From assembly GCF_038007305.1 (NCBI RefSeq), contig NZ_JBBOWV010000001.1, positions 1,850,501 through 1,914,500 on the forward strand: DNA of 64,000 nt. Direction: 5' to 3'. Under the pieces are notes generated by a model. The model worked only from the letters and a program-made list of their open reading frames with translations, was not told the DNA's origin and did not search any database. A program made the translations under genes and the position numbers. The DNA is from Solibacillus sp. FSL W7-1436 (GTDB lineage Bacteria > Bacillota > Bacilli > Bacillales_A > Planococcaceae). Shown here piece by piece: positions 42,106-51,969 of the stretch. The stretch's first letter is position 1. Each line of letters begins with the position of its first letter.

Positions 42106-43923
42106 ATGTCAGATGGACAAGAAGCAATTCTACGTCAATTAACACTATCCAATAAACAGTTATCTATCCTCGTGGAAAGTATCCGGACGATCACATCCAA
42201 ACTCCATATTGATGAAGTATTACATACAATCATGCGTCATGCACTGGACGTTATTCCTGAAGCGGATGCGGGGTATTTAATGCTTTTTGATGAACAAAAA
42301 CAATGCCTTATCCCTAAAACCTATATTCATTTTCCTCCGCTAATTGAGCAATTTCAAACAAAGCCAAATGAGGCCATAACAGGTCGTGTTTTTGCGACAG
42401 GAATCGGTGAGTTCTTTAACAGTTACGATGAAATTATGGCTGCTATGTACCATCAAAATGTAAGCCCTCGTAACTTACAGACAATTTTAAAGAGTGCAAA
42501 TGTCCCGCAGGCAGCTCTTTGTGTACCGATAACGGTTGATACTAAGCCAATTGGCATCATGATCCTTCACCAACTCCAAAAGAAAAGAGACCTCACACAA
42601 GAAGATCTATTATTTTTTCAAGCCTTTGCCGATCAGGTAGGGGTGGCCATTCAAAAAGCCCAGTATTATGAACAGATGATTGAAAAAGTAAAAGAAGCGC
42701 ACGAATTATCCCTAGCATTAGAGACAAAACATACCCTTCTTAAACAACGCTATGACGTGCATGCCAGATTAAATCAATTGCTCTTGCAAAATGAACCGAT
42801 ATCCGTCATTTTGAATGAACTGCAAAATTTAACGCAAATGCCAATCGGTTTTTATGATGCATATGATGATGTTTTTTTCGAAGATAATCTGTCCATTCCC
42901 CATCACACAAAAACTAAAATAAGAAAACAATTACTCTTTAAAATGAATCCATTTGAATACCGACTTAAAAATGACCGCAGTTTTATTGTTTATCCTCTCT
43001 ATAATTTGGATATTTGTTTAGGGAGTATGATTATTGAACAGAAAGACGTCATTGCCTACAAAGATCGGCAAACATTGGAGCAGGGGGCCAATATATTAAC
43101 GCTGCAAATTTTACGCAATAAAAATGTTCTTGAACTCCATAATAAAAGAATCCAGGAAACATTCCACCAAATTATTGATGCACCGAATCAAAAATCAATT
43201 GCATCAACGGCATACCACATGGATTTGGATATGCAGGATTACTACCGGCTCTGTATTATCGAGTTCAAACAAACGGCGGACATGTTATCGATTGATCAGC
43301 ATTTGCATCAGTTCATCTCGCTGCTGAAAGAAAAATTTTCAGGTGAACGGAAATTACTGTTTTATGAAAAAAATAAAATCACTTTATTAATCGGTGTACC
43401 GTCACCAATAACACTTACAACATTAAACGAAACATTTTCAAGGCTTCAAAAAAGTTGGCATTTACAGCATAAGCCGCTTTTCCGTTGTGCCATCAGTAAA
43501 CAGTATAAGACGCTTCAGACTGTTTCTGTTCTTTTCGAGGAAGCACTGCAAACTTTACGCTTTTTACAAGTCCGTGATGAATGGACGATTACAAGCTACG
43601 ATAAAATCGGACTCAATCAGTTAGTTTTACAAATCCCGCCACAAGATTTGGAAAACTTCATTCATGAACAAATTGGGGAGCTATTAGTTCAGTCGAATAA
43701 AATCCACCTATATGAAACATTGCTTGCCTATTTTAAGTTTAACCGTTCCATTCAGCAAACAGCCCAGCATTTACATATCCACACCAACACCTTGTACCAG
43801 CGCCTAAACCGGATTGAGCAGATGTTAAATATCTCTTTGCAACTACAGGAGGACGCTTTGAAAATACAATTAGCATGTTATTTGAAGGAAAATTATTTAA
43901 CACCTGCAGAAAAAAGAGAATAA
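42106..43923 (+). CDS. GAF-domain transcriptional regulator with PucR-type HTH
   Basis: A 605-aa protein. The ATG at 42106, seven bases after AGAGGGG, is preferred over in-frame starts at 42067 and 42100. A GAF domain lies at about 20-185 (SKLHIDEVLHTIMRHALDVIPEADAGYLMLF ... FFQAFADQVGVAIQKAQ), a GGDEF-like middle domain as in CdaR/PucR proteins at about 350-490, and a C-terminal PucR HTH (LLAYFKFNRSIQQTAQHLHIHTNTLYQRLNRIEQML). It probably controls the divergent DUF5058 operon or the symporter gene downstream, in response to a small molecule. Confidence 0.85.
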   Translation: MSDGQEAILRQLTLSNKQLSILVESIRTITSKLHIDEVLHTIMRHALDVIPEADAGYLMLFDEQKQCLIPKTYIHFPPLIEQFQTKPNEAITGRVFATGIGEFFNSYDEIMAAMYHQNVSPRNLQTILKSANVPQAALCVPITVDTKPIGIMILHQLQKKRDLTQEDLLFFQAFADQVGVAIQKAQYYEQMIEKVKEAHELSLALETKHTLLKQRYDVHARLNQLLLQNEPISVILNELQNLTQMPIGFYDAYDDVFFEDNLSIPHHTKTKIRKQLLFKMNPFEYRLKNDRSFIVYPLYNLDICLGSMIIEQKDVIAYKDRQTLEQGANILTLQILRNKNVLELHNKRIQETFHQIIDAPNQKSIASTAYHMDLDMQDYYRLCIIEFKQTADMLSIDQHLHQFISLLKEKFSGERKLLFYEKNKITLLIGVPSPITLTTLNETFSRLQKSWHLQHKPLFRCAISKQYKTLQTVSVLFEEALQTLRFLQVRDEWTITSYDKIGLNQLVLQIPPQDLENFIHEQIGELLVQSNKIHLYETLLAYFKFNRSIQQTAQHLHIHTNTLYQRLNRIEQMLNISLQLQEDALKIQLACYLKENYLTPAEKRE

Positions 43924-44175
43924 ATATAGAGCAGTGAGTGAGGGGAACTGTACTTCTGGTAAATTAATGCACCTGAATAAAAATGTATACTAAAAATTCA
44001 AGTGAGTATAAAATAGGAAAAGTCGACATTGGGTAGTAAAGATATGTTGAAAAAATGATATTGGCTAACGGTTTGCGCAGGGAAGTGAATTTGTATTCGG
44101 GAAGATAAAGTATTTTTAAAGTTATCGGAGTAGTAGGGCCAATAGAAAAGTTGAAAAAATAGAGGATGTGAAACA

Positions 44176-45606
44176 ATGGATTGGTTTGGCAATATATTGG
44201 GAGAAGTAAATACAATATTATATTCATATGTATTAATAGTTTTATTAGTAGGAACGGGTATATTTTTAACGTTCAAAACTAAGTTTATTCAGTTTCGATT
44301 AATCAAAGAAATGCTTAAACTTATTACAGAAGCGGCACCAACAGATCAGTCAGGAAAAAAAGGTATCTCTTCTTTCCAGGCTTTTACCATATCTGCTGCT
44401 TCCCGTATCGGAACAGGTAATATAGCGGGTGTTGCTACGGCCATTGCTCTTGGCGGTCCCGGTGCGATATTTTGGATGTGGATGATTGCGCTCATCGGGG
44501 CAGCATCTGCACTGATTGAAAGTACATTAGCACAAGTATATAAAGTTAAAGATAGTAGTACCGGGTTATTTCGTGGTGGCCCTGCCTACTATATGGAAAA
44601 AGGTTTAAATAAAAGATGGATGGGCATTCTTTTTGCCGTTGTTATTACAATTACTTATGGCTTTATTTTTAATTCCGTCCAGGCAAATACGATTTCCATT
44701 GCATTTGAAGAGAGTTTCGGTGCCAATCGTCTTGTTGTAGGGTTAGTATTGGCTGCCTTAACAGGGGTTATTGTTTTCGGTGGGTTAAAAAGGATTGTAA
44801 GTTTTACTCAAATAGTTGTTCCTGTTATGGCAATTTTGTATATTATCATCGCACTTATTGTTGTAGTCCTCAATATTACCGAAATTCCGGGTGTTTTTCT
44901 CCTTATCATAAAGTCGGCCTTTGGATTGGAAGAAGCATTTGCGGGAATGATCGGTGCGGCAATTATGAATGGGATTAAACGCGGATTATTCTCCAATGAA
45001 GCAGGGATAGGATCTGCACCTAACGCAGCAGCAACAGCAGATGTTTCCCATCCGGTTAAGCAAGGACTGATCCAAGCGCTTGGTGTATTTATTGACACAT
45101 TGGTTGTATGTACAGCAACAGCAGCAATCGTATTATTAGGCGATGCATATCTGCAGTCTGACGCAACTTCAGTCAATTTAACGCAAGCCTCTTTAGTTGA
45201 TAGTTTAGGGGATTGGGCAGGAAGCTTCCTGGCGATCATTGTATTTATGTTTGCCTTTAGTACAGTTATCGGAAATTACTACTATGGTGAGTCGAATATT
45301 AGTTTTATAAAAGAGTCCAAAACGGGCTTATTAGTATTCCGTGTATTCGTCGTACTTTTCGTTATGTTTGGTTCAATTGCAAAAGTACAGATTGTATGGG
45401 ATTTAGCGGACCTATTTATGGCTTTTATGGCAATTATCAACTTAATTGCTGTTCTCCAACTTTGGAAAGTAGCCAAACCGGTTGTTAATGATTATTTAAA
45501 TCAGCGCAAGCAAGGCAAAGATCCGGTATTCTATAAGAAAAACGTACCTAATATAGGTGAAGTGGAATGCTGGGGAGAAGATGAAAAAGTAGAAAGAAAA
45601 CGTTAA
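44176..45606 (+). CDS. Alanine/glycine:cation symporter (AGCS family)
   Basis: A 476-aa sodium-coupled amino acid importer with about 11 spans. Family blocks: SRIGTGNIAGVATAIALGGPGAIFWMW, STGLFRGGPAYYMEKGL and KRGLFSNEAGIGSAPNAAATA. The exact substrate (Ala, Gly or Gln as in AlsT) cannot be told. ATG after AGAGGATG. It lies 252 bp after the GAF/PucR regulator on the same strand. Confidence 0.94.
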   Translation: MDWFGNILGEVNTILYSYVLIVLLVGTGIFLTFKTKFIQFRLIKEMLKLITEAAPTDQSGKKGISSFQAFTISAASRIGTGNIAGVATAIALGGPGAIFWMWMIALIGAASALIESTLAQVYKVKDSSTGLFRGGPAYYMEKGLNKRWMGILFAVVITITYGFIFNSVQANTISIAFEESFGANRLVVGLVLAALTGVIVFGGLKRIVSFTQIVVPVMAILYIIIALIVVVLNITEIPGVFLLIIKSAFGLEEAFAGMIGAAIMNGIKRGLFSNEAGIGSAPNAAATADVSHPVKQGLIQALGVFIDTLVVCTATAAIVLLGDAYLQSDATSVNLTQASLVDSLGDWAGSFLAIIVFMFAFSTVIGNYYYGESNISFIKESKTGLLVFRVFVVLFVMFGSIAKVQIVWDLADLFMAFMAIINLIAVLQLWKVAKPVVNDYLNQRKQGKDPVFYKKNVPNIGEVECWGEDEKVERKR

Positions 45607-45727
45607 ATTAAAGTATTGCCAGCGTGACGAAATATTTATTAGAACTTGAAAAGAAAGGCAGTGACATAAGTAGGATTACCGTTAAATAAGAGGGAAGCCG
45701 CCTTTATTAAAAAAACGGATATATTGA

Positions 45728-45832
45728 AAAATTGATTGGAATGCAGGGCGACTCCAGCGGGAATAGCGTGACGCCTGAGACTACAGGCTCAGGCCACGCC
45801 CGCGGAAAGCGTCCCGGAATGGAAATCAATTT
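45728..45832. repeat. GC-rich dispersed palindromic repeat, copy 2
   Basis: Bounded by AAATTGATT and AATCAATTT; the inside (GGGCGACTCC...GAGACTACAGGCTC...GGAAAGCGTCC) is GC-rich and matches 21661-21764 in reverse. Sits in a 350-bp gap without genes. Confidence 0.7.
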
Positions 45833-45845
45833 TTAACGCTCAGCA

Positions 45846-45888
45846 AAAAAATGCCATTTTTCTCTCTCAGAGAAGAATGGCATTTTTG
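45846..45888. terminator. Terminator between the symporter and SMP-30 genes
   Basis: AAAAATGCCATT pairs with AATGGCATTTTT, with an inner CTCT/AGAG stem; usable on both strands for the convergent genes. Confidence 0.75.
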
Positions 45889-45959
45889 GGTTATATTCCA
45901 CCCACTTTTTTCAAGAGATGAAGGTTATCTAACCCAAAGAAATATAATTAGAAGCGAGT

Positions 45960-46940
45960 CTAGTTTAACCCGTATGGCTGCAGACCCTTCTTTTTCACTT
46001 GAATACGCCAAACTTCATTTTTTGATGACTCCGTTACATAGAGATATCCATCATAAAAAGCTAAATTGGTTGCGAATGTTCCTGCATCTTCAGGAAGGCG
46101 GATTGTTCCGTATTTAAAACCATCTGCATCAAGCACTACAACTTCTCCGGCTTGGAAATGGGCTACGTACAGATTGCCTTCAGCGTCTACGGCTAATCCG
46201 TCCGGACCGATTCCACCTTCAAAACGACCGAAAATAAACGGTGATTCAGGGGAATTTTCGGCATTCACAGAAGGGACAGAGAGAATTTGATTTTTATCAA
46301 ACTCCGAAATATAGACACGCTGGCCGTTTGCTGAAATTGCGATTCCATTTGGATAAGCAATATTCTCCGAGAAGAGGATTGCTTCCGTTTCGCCAGGAGG
46401 TAGGTAGAAGACACGACCTGTTGGATGAGTAGCACTGGAACCCATTGGCTCAGTAAAATAAAGTCCGCCCGTTTCATCAAAAACAAGGTCATTTAAACCG
46501 TTTAAAGGCTGCCCATCGTAAGAATTGATAACGGTTTTGCGTTCACCGGTAGCAGGATTGTAAGAATAAAGTTCCCCTTTACCATCCGTTATAAATAAGC
46601 GGCCATCTTTGTGGAACTTTGCCCCAATCGGCATTAATGTATCTTTATTTCCTAAAACTGTTTTAACTTTGTTGTCTTTTATTGTTAGAATTTCACCAGT
46701 TGTCGGGCTGACTAACCAGATGTTTCCATTACGATCGAAGTTAATACCTTCCATGAACCCGCTGCCAGTAGCAACCTTTTCCCATTTACTACTCTGATGA
46801 ATGATTTCGGAAATGTTATGTCTTTCTTCTGCCGGCACTGGTTTTGTTTCATACAATGCCTTTGCACCAGCAAATGTGACCGTTATAAGCGAGAGAACAA
46901 GAACCAATATCCATGCAAGTGCACCTTTTTTAGACTTCAT
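45960..46940 (-). CDS. SMP-30/gluconolactonase-like six-blade propeller protein, membrane-anchored
   Basis: A 326-aa protein with an N-terminal anchor or uncleaved signal (GALAWILVLVLSLITVTFAGA) and an extracellular beta-propeller: EGINFDRNGNIWLV, NGLNDLVFDETGGLYFTEP, YPNGIAISANGQRVYISE and GPDGLAVDAEGNLYVAHF are the repeated blades with the metal-site Asn/Asp of SMP-30 lactonases. Substrate unknown (lactone or ester). A perfect 22-bp palindrome at 46964-46985 lies just before the ribosome site, so expression is likely controlled by a dimeric repressor. Confidence 0.85.
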   Translation of the reverse strand: MKSKKGALAWILVLVLSLITVTFAGAKALYETKPVPAEERHNISEIIHQSSKWEKVATGSGFMEGINFDRNGNIWLVSPTTGEILTIKDNKVKTVLGNKDTLMPIGAKFHKDGRLFITDGKGELYSYNPATGERKTVINSYDGQPLNGLNDLVFDETGGLYFTEPMGSSATHPTGRVFYLPPGETEAILFSENIAYPNGIAISANGQRVYISEFDKNQILSVPSVNAENSPESPFIFGRFEGGIGPDGLAVDAEGNLYVAHFQAGEVVVLDADGFKYGTIRLPEDAGTFATNLAFYDGYLYVTESSKNEVWRIQVKKKGLQPYGLN

Positions 46941-46963
46941 AAATACCTCCTATTAACTATTTT

Positions 46964-46985
46964 AGAATATAAGCGCTTATATTCT
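46964..46985 (-). promoter_or_regulatory. Perfect 22-bp palindrome, probable operator
   Basis: AGAATATAAGC followed at once by its exact complement GCTTATATTCT, 24 bp upstream of the SMP-30-like start codon. It is too close to the gene to be a terminator of anything seen. The rest of 46986-47276 holds no gene. Confidence 0.65.
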
Positions 46986-47276
46986 TTGTATCCTACCAGT
47001 TGTTCGGCGGTCTAAATAGCAGAAAAAGTACTCGAATGAAACAAATATAAAGTAGTAATTTTATCTATTTAGAATAGTATTTATTTGTTATACTGAAAAT
47101 TTGGATTATTATTGATGCAAAAACAATATACTTACTACGTAATCGGACAATAGCTGTTTTTAAAGAATGATGATTTATAAAATAGTAAGCCTGTTTGTTA
47201 GGTTCCATCTATATAATGAAATATGAGAAATAGAATCATCAATTGACTCAAAATATAAGTAGAAAGGGGCGACCTT

Positions 47277-48125
47277 ATGCACGCTATACATAAAATAGGG
47301 GGAAGTTTCTGGTATATCACTCCTGTATCGTTGACTGACCGTCCGATTTTAGGGATGGTGGTTGGCAGTAAAAAGACATTAATGATTGATGCAGGCAACT
47401 CGGAAGAACATGTGAATTATTTTCTGGGGGAACTTATAAAAAGGGGAATTCCTGATCCGGATTTAATTGTCCTGACACATTGGCATTGGGATCATATTTT
47501 TGGACTTTCCGCATTAGCAAATACTGTTTCAATTGCGTCCAAAGAGACTAAAGAGGAAATGGAGAAGCTTATCCCGTTTTCGTGGTCAGATGGAGCCATC
47601 GATGCACGAGTAAAAGAAGGCGTGGAAATTGAATTTTGTGCGAAAGCAATTAAGGAAGAATACAGTAATCACCGGAACATTAACATTACGCTGCCGGATA
47701 TAACGATAGAGAACAGAGCAGAGATAGATCTGGGTGGTGTCACTTGTATCGTACAGCATGTCGGAGGGGACCATGCTGCAGATTCTGTCATTGTGTACAT
47801 TAAAGAAGAGAAGATTCTGTTCCTAGGAGACTGCATTTATCCGAGAATGTATGCCGAAAAAGTACACTATACAATTAGTGAAACGTTACGGGTATTAGAT
47901 TTACTGGAAACGTTTGATGCAGAAACTTATATTCCTTCACATCAACAGCCAATCTCAAAAGAAGATTTCGATAAAGAAGTCGCTTTGCTTAGAACGATTG
48001 CGAAATTTACAGAGGATTGTAATGGGGATCAGTCGAAAATTGTGAAGAAATACGGCGACTATATAAAAAGGGAACTTACCGAAGAAGAATTAGAAACCAT
48101 TTCCGACTTTGTGAATGGCTATTAA
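47277..48125 (+). CDS. MBL-fold metallo-hydrolase
   Basis: A 282-aa metallo-beta-lactamase-fold hydrolase. Metal ligands: THWHWDHIFGL (HxHxDH), VGGDHAADS (third His), FLGDCIYP (bridging Asp) and YIPSHQQPI (last His). The substrate is not clear; lactonase or thioesterase-like activity is common in the group. GAAAGGGG precedes the ATG. Terminator downstream. Confidence 0.92.
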   Translation: MHAIHKIGGSFWYITPVSLTDRPILGMVVGSKKTLMIDAGNSEEHVNYFLGELIKRGIPDPDLIVLTHWHWDHIFGLSALANTVSIASKETKEEMEKLIPFSWSDGAIDARVKEGVEIEFCAKAIKEEYSNHRNINITLPDITIENRAEIDLGGVTCIVQHVGGDHAADSVIVYIKEEKILFLGDCIYPRMYAEKVHYTISETLRVLDLLETFDAETYIPSHQQPISKEDFDKEVALLRTIAKFTEDCNGDQSKIVKKYGDYIKRELTEEELETISDFVNGY

Positions 48126-48150
48126 CTGTTCGCTTCATAATTGAATTTGA

Positions 48151-48191
48151 AAAAACGTCTAATTGTTGATGAAACGGTTAGGCGTTTTTTT
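48151..48191 (+). terminator. Terminator after the MBL gene
   Basis: AACGTCTAA (48154-48162) pairs with TTAGGCGTT (48178-48186), then a T run. Confidence 0.8.
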
Positions 48192-48199
48192 ATGGCGAT

Positions 48200-48227
48200 T
48201 TGACAAAAGTAACAACCCATTTATAAT
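48200..48227 (+). promoter_or_regulatory. Strong sigma-A-type promoter
   Basis: Perfect TTGACA (48200-48205) and perfect TATAAT (48222-48227), spacer 16 bp, 67 bp before the binding-protein start. Confidence 0.8.
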
Positions 48228-48293
48228 TATAAGTTGTTAGATATTTTTTACATAAAATTCACGGTCAGTAAAACAATCAGAAGGGAAGATTTT

Positions 48294-49157
48294 ATGAAAT
48301 TCATTAGTTTACCAAAGCTAGGATTAATTTTAGCATTAAGTTTATTGCTAGCTGCATGTTCTTCTGAAGTTGATGGTACAGAAAAACAAGCCGTCAACTT
48401 AGCTTATGTAGAATGGGAGACTGAAGTTGCCTCCACTCATGTAGTAGGGCAAGTTCTGGAAGATTTAGGATACGATGTAACCCTCACGCCTTTAGATAAC
48501 GGAATTATGTGGGAAGCTCTTGCCAATGGGGAAGTTGATGGCATGGTTTCAGCATGGCTGCCACAGACGCATGCTCCGCAAGTTGAGAAGTACAAAGGTC
48601 GTATAGATGATTTAGGTGAAAATCTGGCAGGTGGAAAAATCGGGTTAGTAGTCCCGAGTTATATGGATGTGGACTCTATCGAAGATTTAACTGATGAGGC
48701 AGGTAAAACGATAACGGGCATTGAACCAGGAGCAAATATTACGGGAACTACAGAAAAGGCGTATGAGATATACCCTAACCTTGAAGGGTGGACGGTACTC
48801 AGCTCTTCTTCAGTAGCGATGACAGGGGCTCTTAAGCAAGCAATTCAGAATGAAGAAGAAATTATAGTGACAGGCTGGTCTCCTCACTGGAAATTTAACT
48901 TATTTGATCTGAAATATTTAGATGATCCAAAAGGGATGTATGGAACTGAAGAGTATATCGGTACATTTGCGCGGAATGGATTCAAGGAAGATAACCCTGA
49001 GGCATACAGTGTTCTCGATAATTTCCACTGGACTCCGGAAGATATAGAAAGTGTTATGTACGATATTATGGAAGGCATGGATCCGAAAGATGCAGCAAAA
49101 AAATGGATTGAAGAAAATGAAGCTAAAGTAGCCGAATGGACAAAAGAAGTTAAATAA
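48294..49157 (+). CDS. Glycine-betaine-type ABC substrate-binding lipoprotein (OpuAC family)
   Basis: A 287-aa protein. The ATG at 48294 after AAGGGAAGA begins a lipoprotein signal with lipobox LLLAAC; an in-frame start at 48234 lies too close to the promoter. The OpuAC domain has VNLAYVEWETEVASTHVV, MWEALANGEVDGMVSAWLPQTH and VTGWSPHWKFNLFDLKYLDDP, with the Trp residues that cage quaternary ammonium groups. Betaine, proline betaine or a similar osmolyte is the likely ligand. No ATPase or permease gene is next to it, so it must serve a transporter encoded elsewhere. Confidence 0.93.
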   Translation: MKFISLPKLGLILALSLLLAACSSEVDGTEKQAVNLAYVEWETEVASTHVVGQVLEDLGYDVTLTPLDNGIMWEALANGEVDGMVSAWLPQTHAPQVEKYKGRIDDLGENLAGGKIGLVVPSYMDVDSIEDLTDEAGKTITGIEPGANITGTTEKAYEIYPNLEGWTVLSSSSVAMTGALKQAIQNEEEIIVTGWSPHWKFNLFDLKYLDDPKGMYGTEEYIGTFARNGFKEDNPEAYSVLDNFHWTPEDIESVMYDIMEGMDPKDAAKKWIEENEAKVAEWTKEVK

Positions 49158-49229
49158 AGTTCCCTAATCGGTTTTAAAATGAATAACAAATCGTGAGTCT
49201 CCATTCGAAGTGGCTGCGATTTTGAAAAG

Positions 49230-49273
49230 AACCCCCTAATTGTTGATGCCCAACGAATTAGGGGGTTCTTTTT
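49230..49273 (+). terminator. Terminator after the OpuAC-like gene
   Basis: AACCCCCTAATT (49230-49241) pairs exactly with AATTAGGGGGTT (49256-49267), GTTG/CAAC continue inside, then T's. Confidence 0.88.
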
Positions 49274-49515
49274 CTGGGTACAATAAGAAAGTGAATCGTA
49301 AGTGATTTTTTCTGCTGTGCAGCTTATTTAAAGTAGAACTATTTTTAAACAAAAAAATACACCTGCCAAATGCATTGTAAAAAATGCTGACACGTGGTAA
49401 ATTTATATAGATATGCGCAAAAAAACAATAAATATGCGTATATTATTCCTTACCTTAATTATATATAAAAATTCTTTATTAGTCAACTCTTAAATATTTT
49501 CAAGGAGTGAATGTT

Positions 49516-51876
49516 ATGAAAGCAGATTTCCTGGACGAACAAAAGCGGTTAAACAGTGTCGTGAACGTAATAAATGATCAAACACATCAACTGGAATCAG
49601 AAACGTTAAAGCTCCGAAATGAAGTGGTAAATACACGTAAGCATTTTTGGGATGAAATCAAAGTGAATACGGATTCGTTTGATGATTTTTTGGAAACCGT
49701 TATTAACTTAAGACAAGAAGCGCAGGCATTAGCTGTTGGAGAAAGTACGCATCATCACGCATCCAAAAGATTAGCTGTCCTGCATCGGATGAAGTCGGTC
49801 CCTTATTTTGGACGAATTGATTTTCTTGAAGAAGGTTTTTCGGAGCAGGAGAAAATTTATATTGGGATTTCATCTTTGATGGATGCAAGTGGTGAGGACT
49901 TCCTGATTTATGACTGGAGAGCACCGATTTCAAGTGTCTATTATGATTATGAGCCTGGTCCTGCACAGTATAAAACGCCCGGTGGGAAGGTTTACGGCGA
50001 TCTCGAGAAAAAGTGGCAATATGTTATTCGTAACGGGAAACTGCAATCGATGTTTGACACTAGTCTCACGATTGGTGACGAAATTTTACAGAAGGTGCTT
50101 GGAAAAGGCGCGGATAAGTATATGCAAAGTATCGTAGCAACGATTCAAAAGGATCAAAACCGTATTATACGCCATGATCAAGGGCGTATGCTCATTGTGC
50201 ACGGTGCAGCAGGCAGTGGTAAAACTTCTGCTGCATTACAAAGAATCGCATTTCTATTATATAAATACCGGGACCGTATAAAAGCCGACCAAATTATATT
50301 ATTTTCACCAAATGCTATGTTTAATAGCTATGTTTCCAACGTACTTCCGGAGCTTGGGGAAGAAAATATGCAGCAAGTTACATTCCAGGAATATTTGGAT
50401 CACCGTTTAAGTAAAGATTTTCACTTAGAAAATCCATATCACCAATTGGAATATGTGCTGACTGCAGCAAATAGCCCTTCGTATAGCGCAAGAATAAAAG
50501 GCATTCAATTCAAAGCATCTGTCAAATATGTTGAGGCGATAAAATTATACCGAGAAACTTTGGAAAAATCGGACCTGCTATTTAAAGATATTAAGTTCAG
50601 AGGGAAAACAATCATTTCGGCACAGCAATTGTCGGAGAAGTTTTATCGGGATCATATTTCCCTGAGCTTTCAAAGCAGACTTGAAAAACTGAAAGACTGG
50701 CTAATGAGTAAAATTAAAGAACTAGAAAAAACAGAACGTTCTCAGCCATGGGTAGAGGAGGAAATTGAGCTACTGAGCGATGAGACGTACCATAAAATCC
50801 ACAAATATTTAGCGAAGAAAAATGGCTTTGAACGAGAAGAGCAGGGAGATTACGAAATGGATCATGACGCGCTTATTCAAGTAATCGTCCGCCTGAAATT
50901 GAAGGCAGTGAGAAAACAAATTCAAACACTGGACTTTATTGATTTAGAAGGCGTTTATAAACAGCTTTTTACAGATCCATTATTGATGCAACAGCAATTA
51001 AATGGAGAAGTACCAGATGAATGGGAAGCGATATGTGAAGATACCCTTCAAATGTTGGAATCGGGAACGCTGTATTATGAAGACGCGACACCATTTCTGT
51101 TTTTGCAGGAATTGATCCAAGGTTTTCAAACGAACCGTTCGATCAAGCATATTCTCATTGATGAGGCACAGGATTATTCGCCATTTCAATTTGAATTTCT
51201 GAAGCGCTTATTCCCTTCTGCCAAAATGACGGTGCTAGGTGATTTTAATCAGGCTATTTTTGCTCATGCAAGTGGAATTGGAGATTTTCAAATGCTTAAC
51301 CACCTTTATGGGGAAGAACAGACGGAAGTGATCAACATGACCCGAAGTTATCGTTCGACGAAGCCGATTATTGAATTTACACGGAGTCTCATTGCAAATG
51401 GGAAAGAGATCATTCCGTTTGAACGTGCTGGAGAGCTGCCGTTATTAAACCAAGTGGAAAATCATACACAATTGCACGAACGCATTATGTCCAGCATTTC
51501 GAAATTGCAAAGTGAAGGCTATGGCAGTATCGCAGTCATTTGTAAATCAGCAGAAGAAAGTAAGACAGCATTTGAGACGTTAAATAAAATTGACGGAATT
51601 AAGCTGATAAAAAGCGGTACTGCGGAATTCGAGCAAGGGGTTGTAGTCATCCCTTCTTATTTAGCGAAGGGGATCGAGTTTGAAGCGGTCATCATTTACA
51701 ACGTATCTGAAAACGTATATGGGGATGAAAGTTTACGCAGAATTTTTTATACAGCCTGCACAAGAGCAATGCACGTGCTGCAATTGTACAGCGTAGGAAA
51801 ACCGAGTCTTTTTATGCAAAAGGCTTTAGAAAAAAACCTTGTACAACTTGAGTTGCATTCAGAAAGCGTTAGGTAG
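49516..51876 (+). CDS. helD: HelD-type RNA polymerase-associated helicase
   Basis: A 786-aa UvrD-like ATPase. The ATG at 49516, eight bases after AAGGAG, is preferred to a GTG at 49507. The N-terminal coiled coil (1-60) is the arm that enters the RNA polymerase secondary channel; Walker A GAAGSGKTSAA, then ILIDEAQDYSPFQ (motif II), GDFNQAIF (motif III), MTRSYRST, IPSYLAKGIEFEAV and YTACTRAMHV follow in order. It binds RNA polymerase and frees it from DNA using ATP. It is one of two paralogs in this window (see 2-373). Confidence 0.95.
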   Translation: MKADFLDEQKRLNSVVNVINDQTHQLESETLKLRNEVVNTRKHFWDEIKVNTDSFDDFLETVINLRQEAQALAVGESTHHHASKRLAVLHRMKSVPYFGRIDFLEEGFSEQEKIYIGISSLMDASGEDFLIYDWRAPISSVYYDYEPGPAQYKTPGGKVYGDLEKKWQYVIRNGKLQSMFDTSLTIGDEILQKVLGKGADKYMQSIVATIQKDQNRIIRHDQGRMLIVHGAAGSGKTSAALQRIAFLLYKYRDRIKADQIILFSPNAMFNSYVSNVLPELGEENMQQVTFQEYLDHRLSKDFHLENPYHQLEYVLTAANSPSYSARIKGIQFKASVKYVEAIKLYRETLEKSDLLFKDIKFRGKTIISAQQLSEKFYRDHISLSFQSRLEKLKDWLMSKIKELEKTERSQPWVEEEIELLSDETYHKIHKYLAKKNGFEREEQGDYEMDHDALIQVIVRLKLKAVRKQIQTLDFIDLEGVYKQLFTDPLLMQQQLNGEVPDEWEAICEDTLQMLESGTLYYEDATPFLFLQELIQGFQTNRSIKHILIDEAQDYSPFQFEFLKRLFPSAKMTVLGDFNQAIFAHASGIGDFQMLNHLYGEEQTEVINMTRSYRSTKPIIEFTRSLIANGKEIIPFERAGELPLLNQVENHTQLHERIMSSISKLQSEGYGSIAVICKSAEESKTAFETLNKIDGIKLIKSGTAEFEQGVVVIPSYLAKGIEFEAVIIYNVSENVYGDESLRRIFYTACTRAMHVLQLYSVGKPSLFMQKALEKNLVQLELHSESVR

Positions 51877-51896
51877 TTGTTTCATTAAAACTAACG

Positions 51897-51931
51897 AAAA
51901 CGGAGTCCGGGTTTGTACCGGGCTCCGTTTT
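51897..51931. terminator. Terminator after helD
   Basis: AAAACGGAGTCCGG (51897-51910) pairs with CCGGGCTCCGTTTT (51918-51931); works for both convergent genes. Confidence 0.85.
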
Positions 51932-51969
51932 AATTTTCGGGTTAGAATCAAAATCTTACCTGTTATTTC

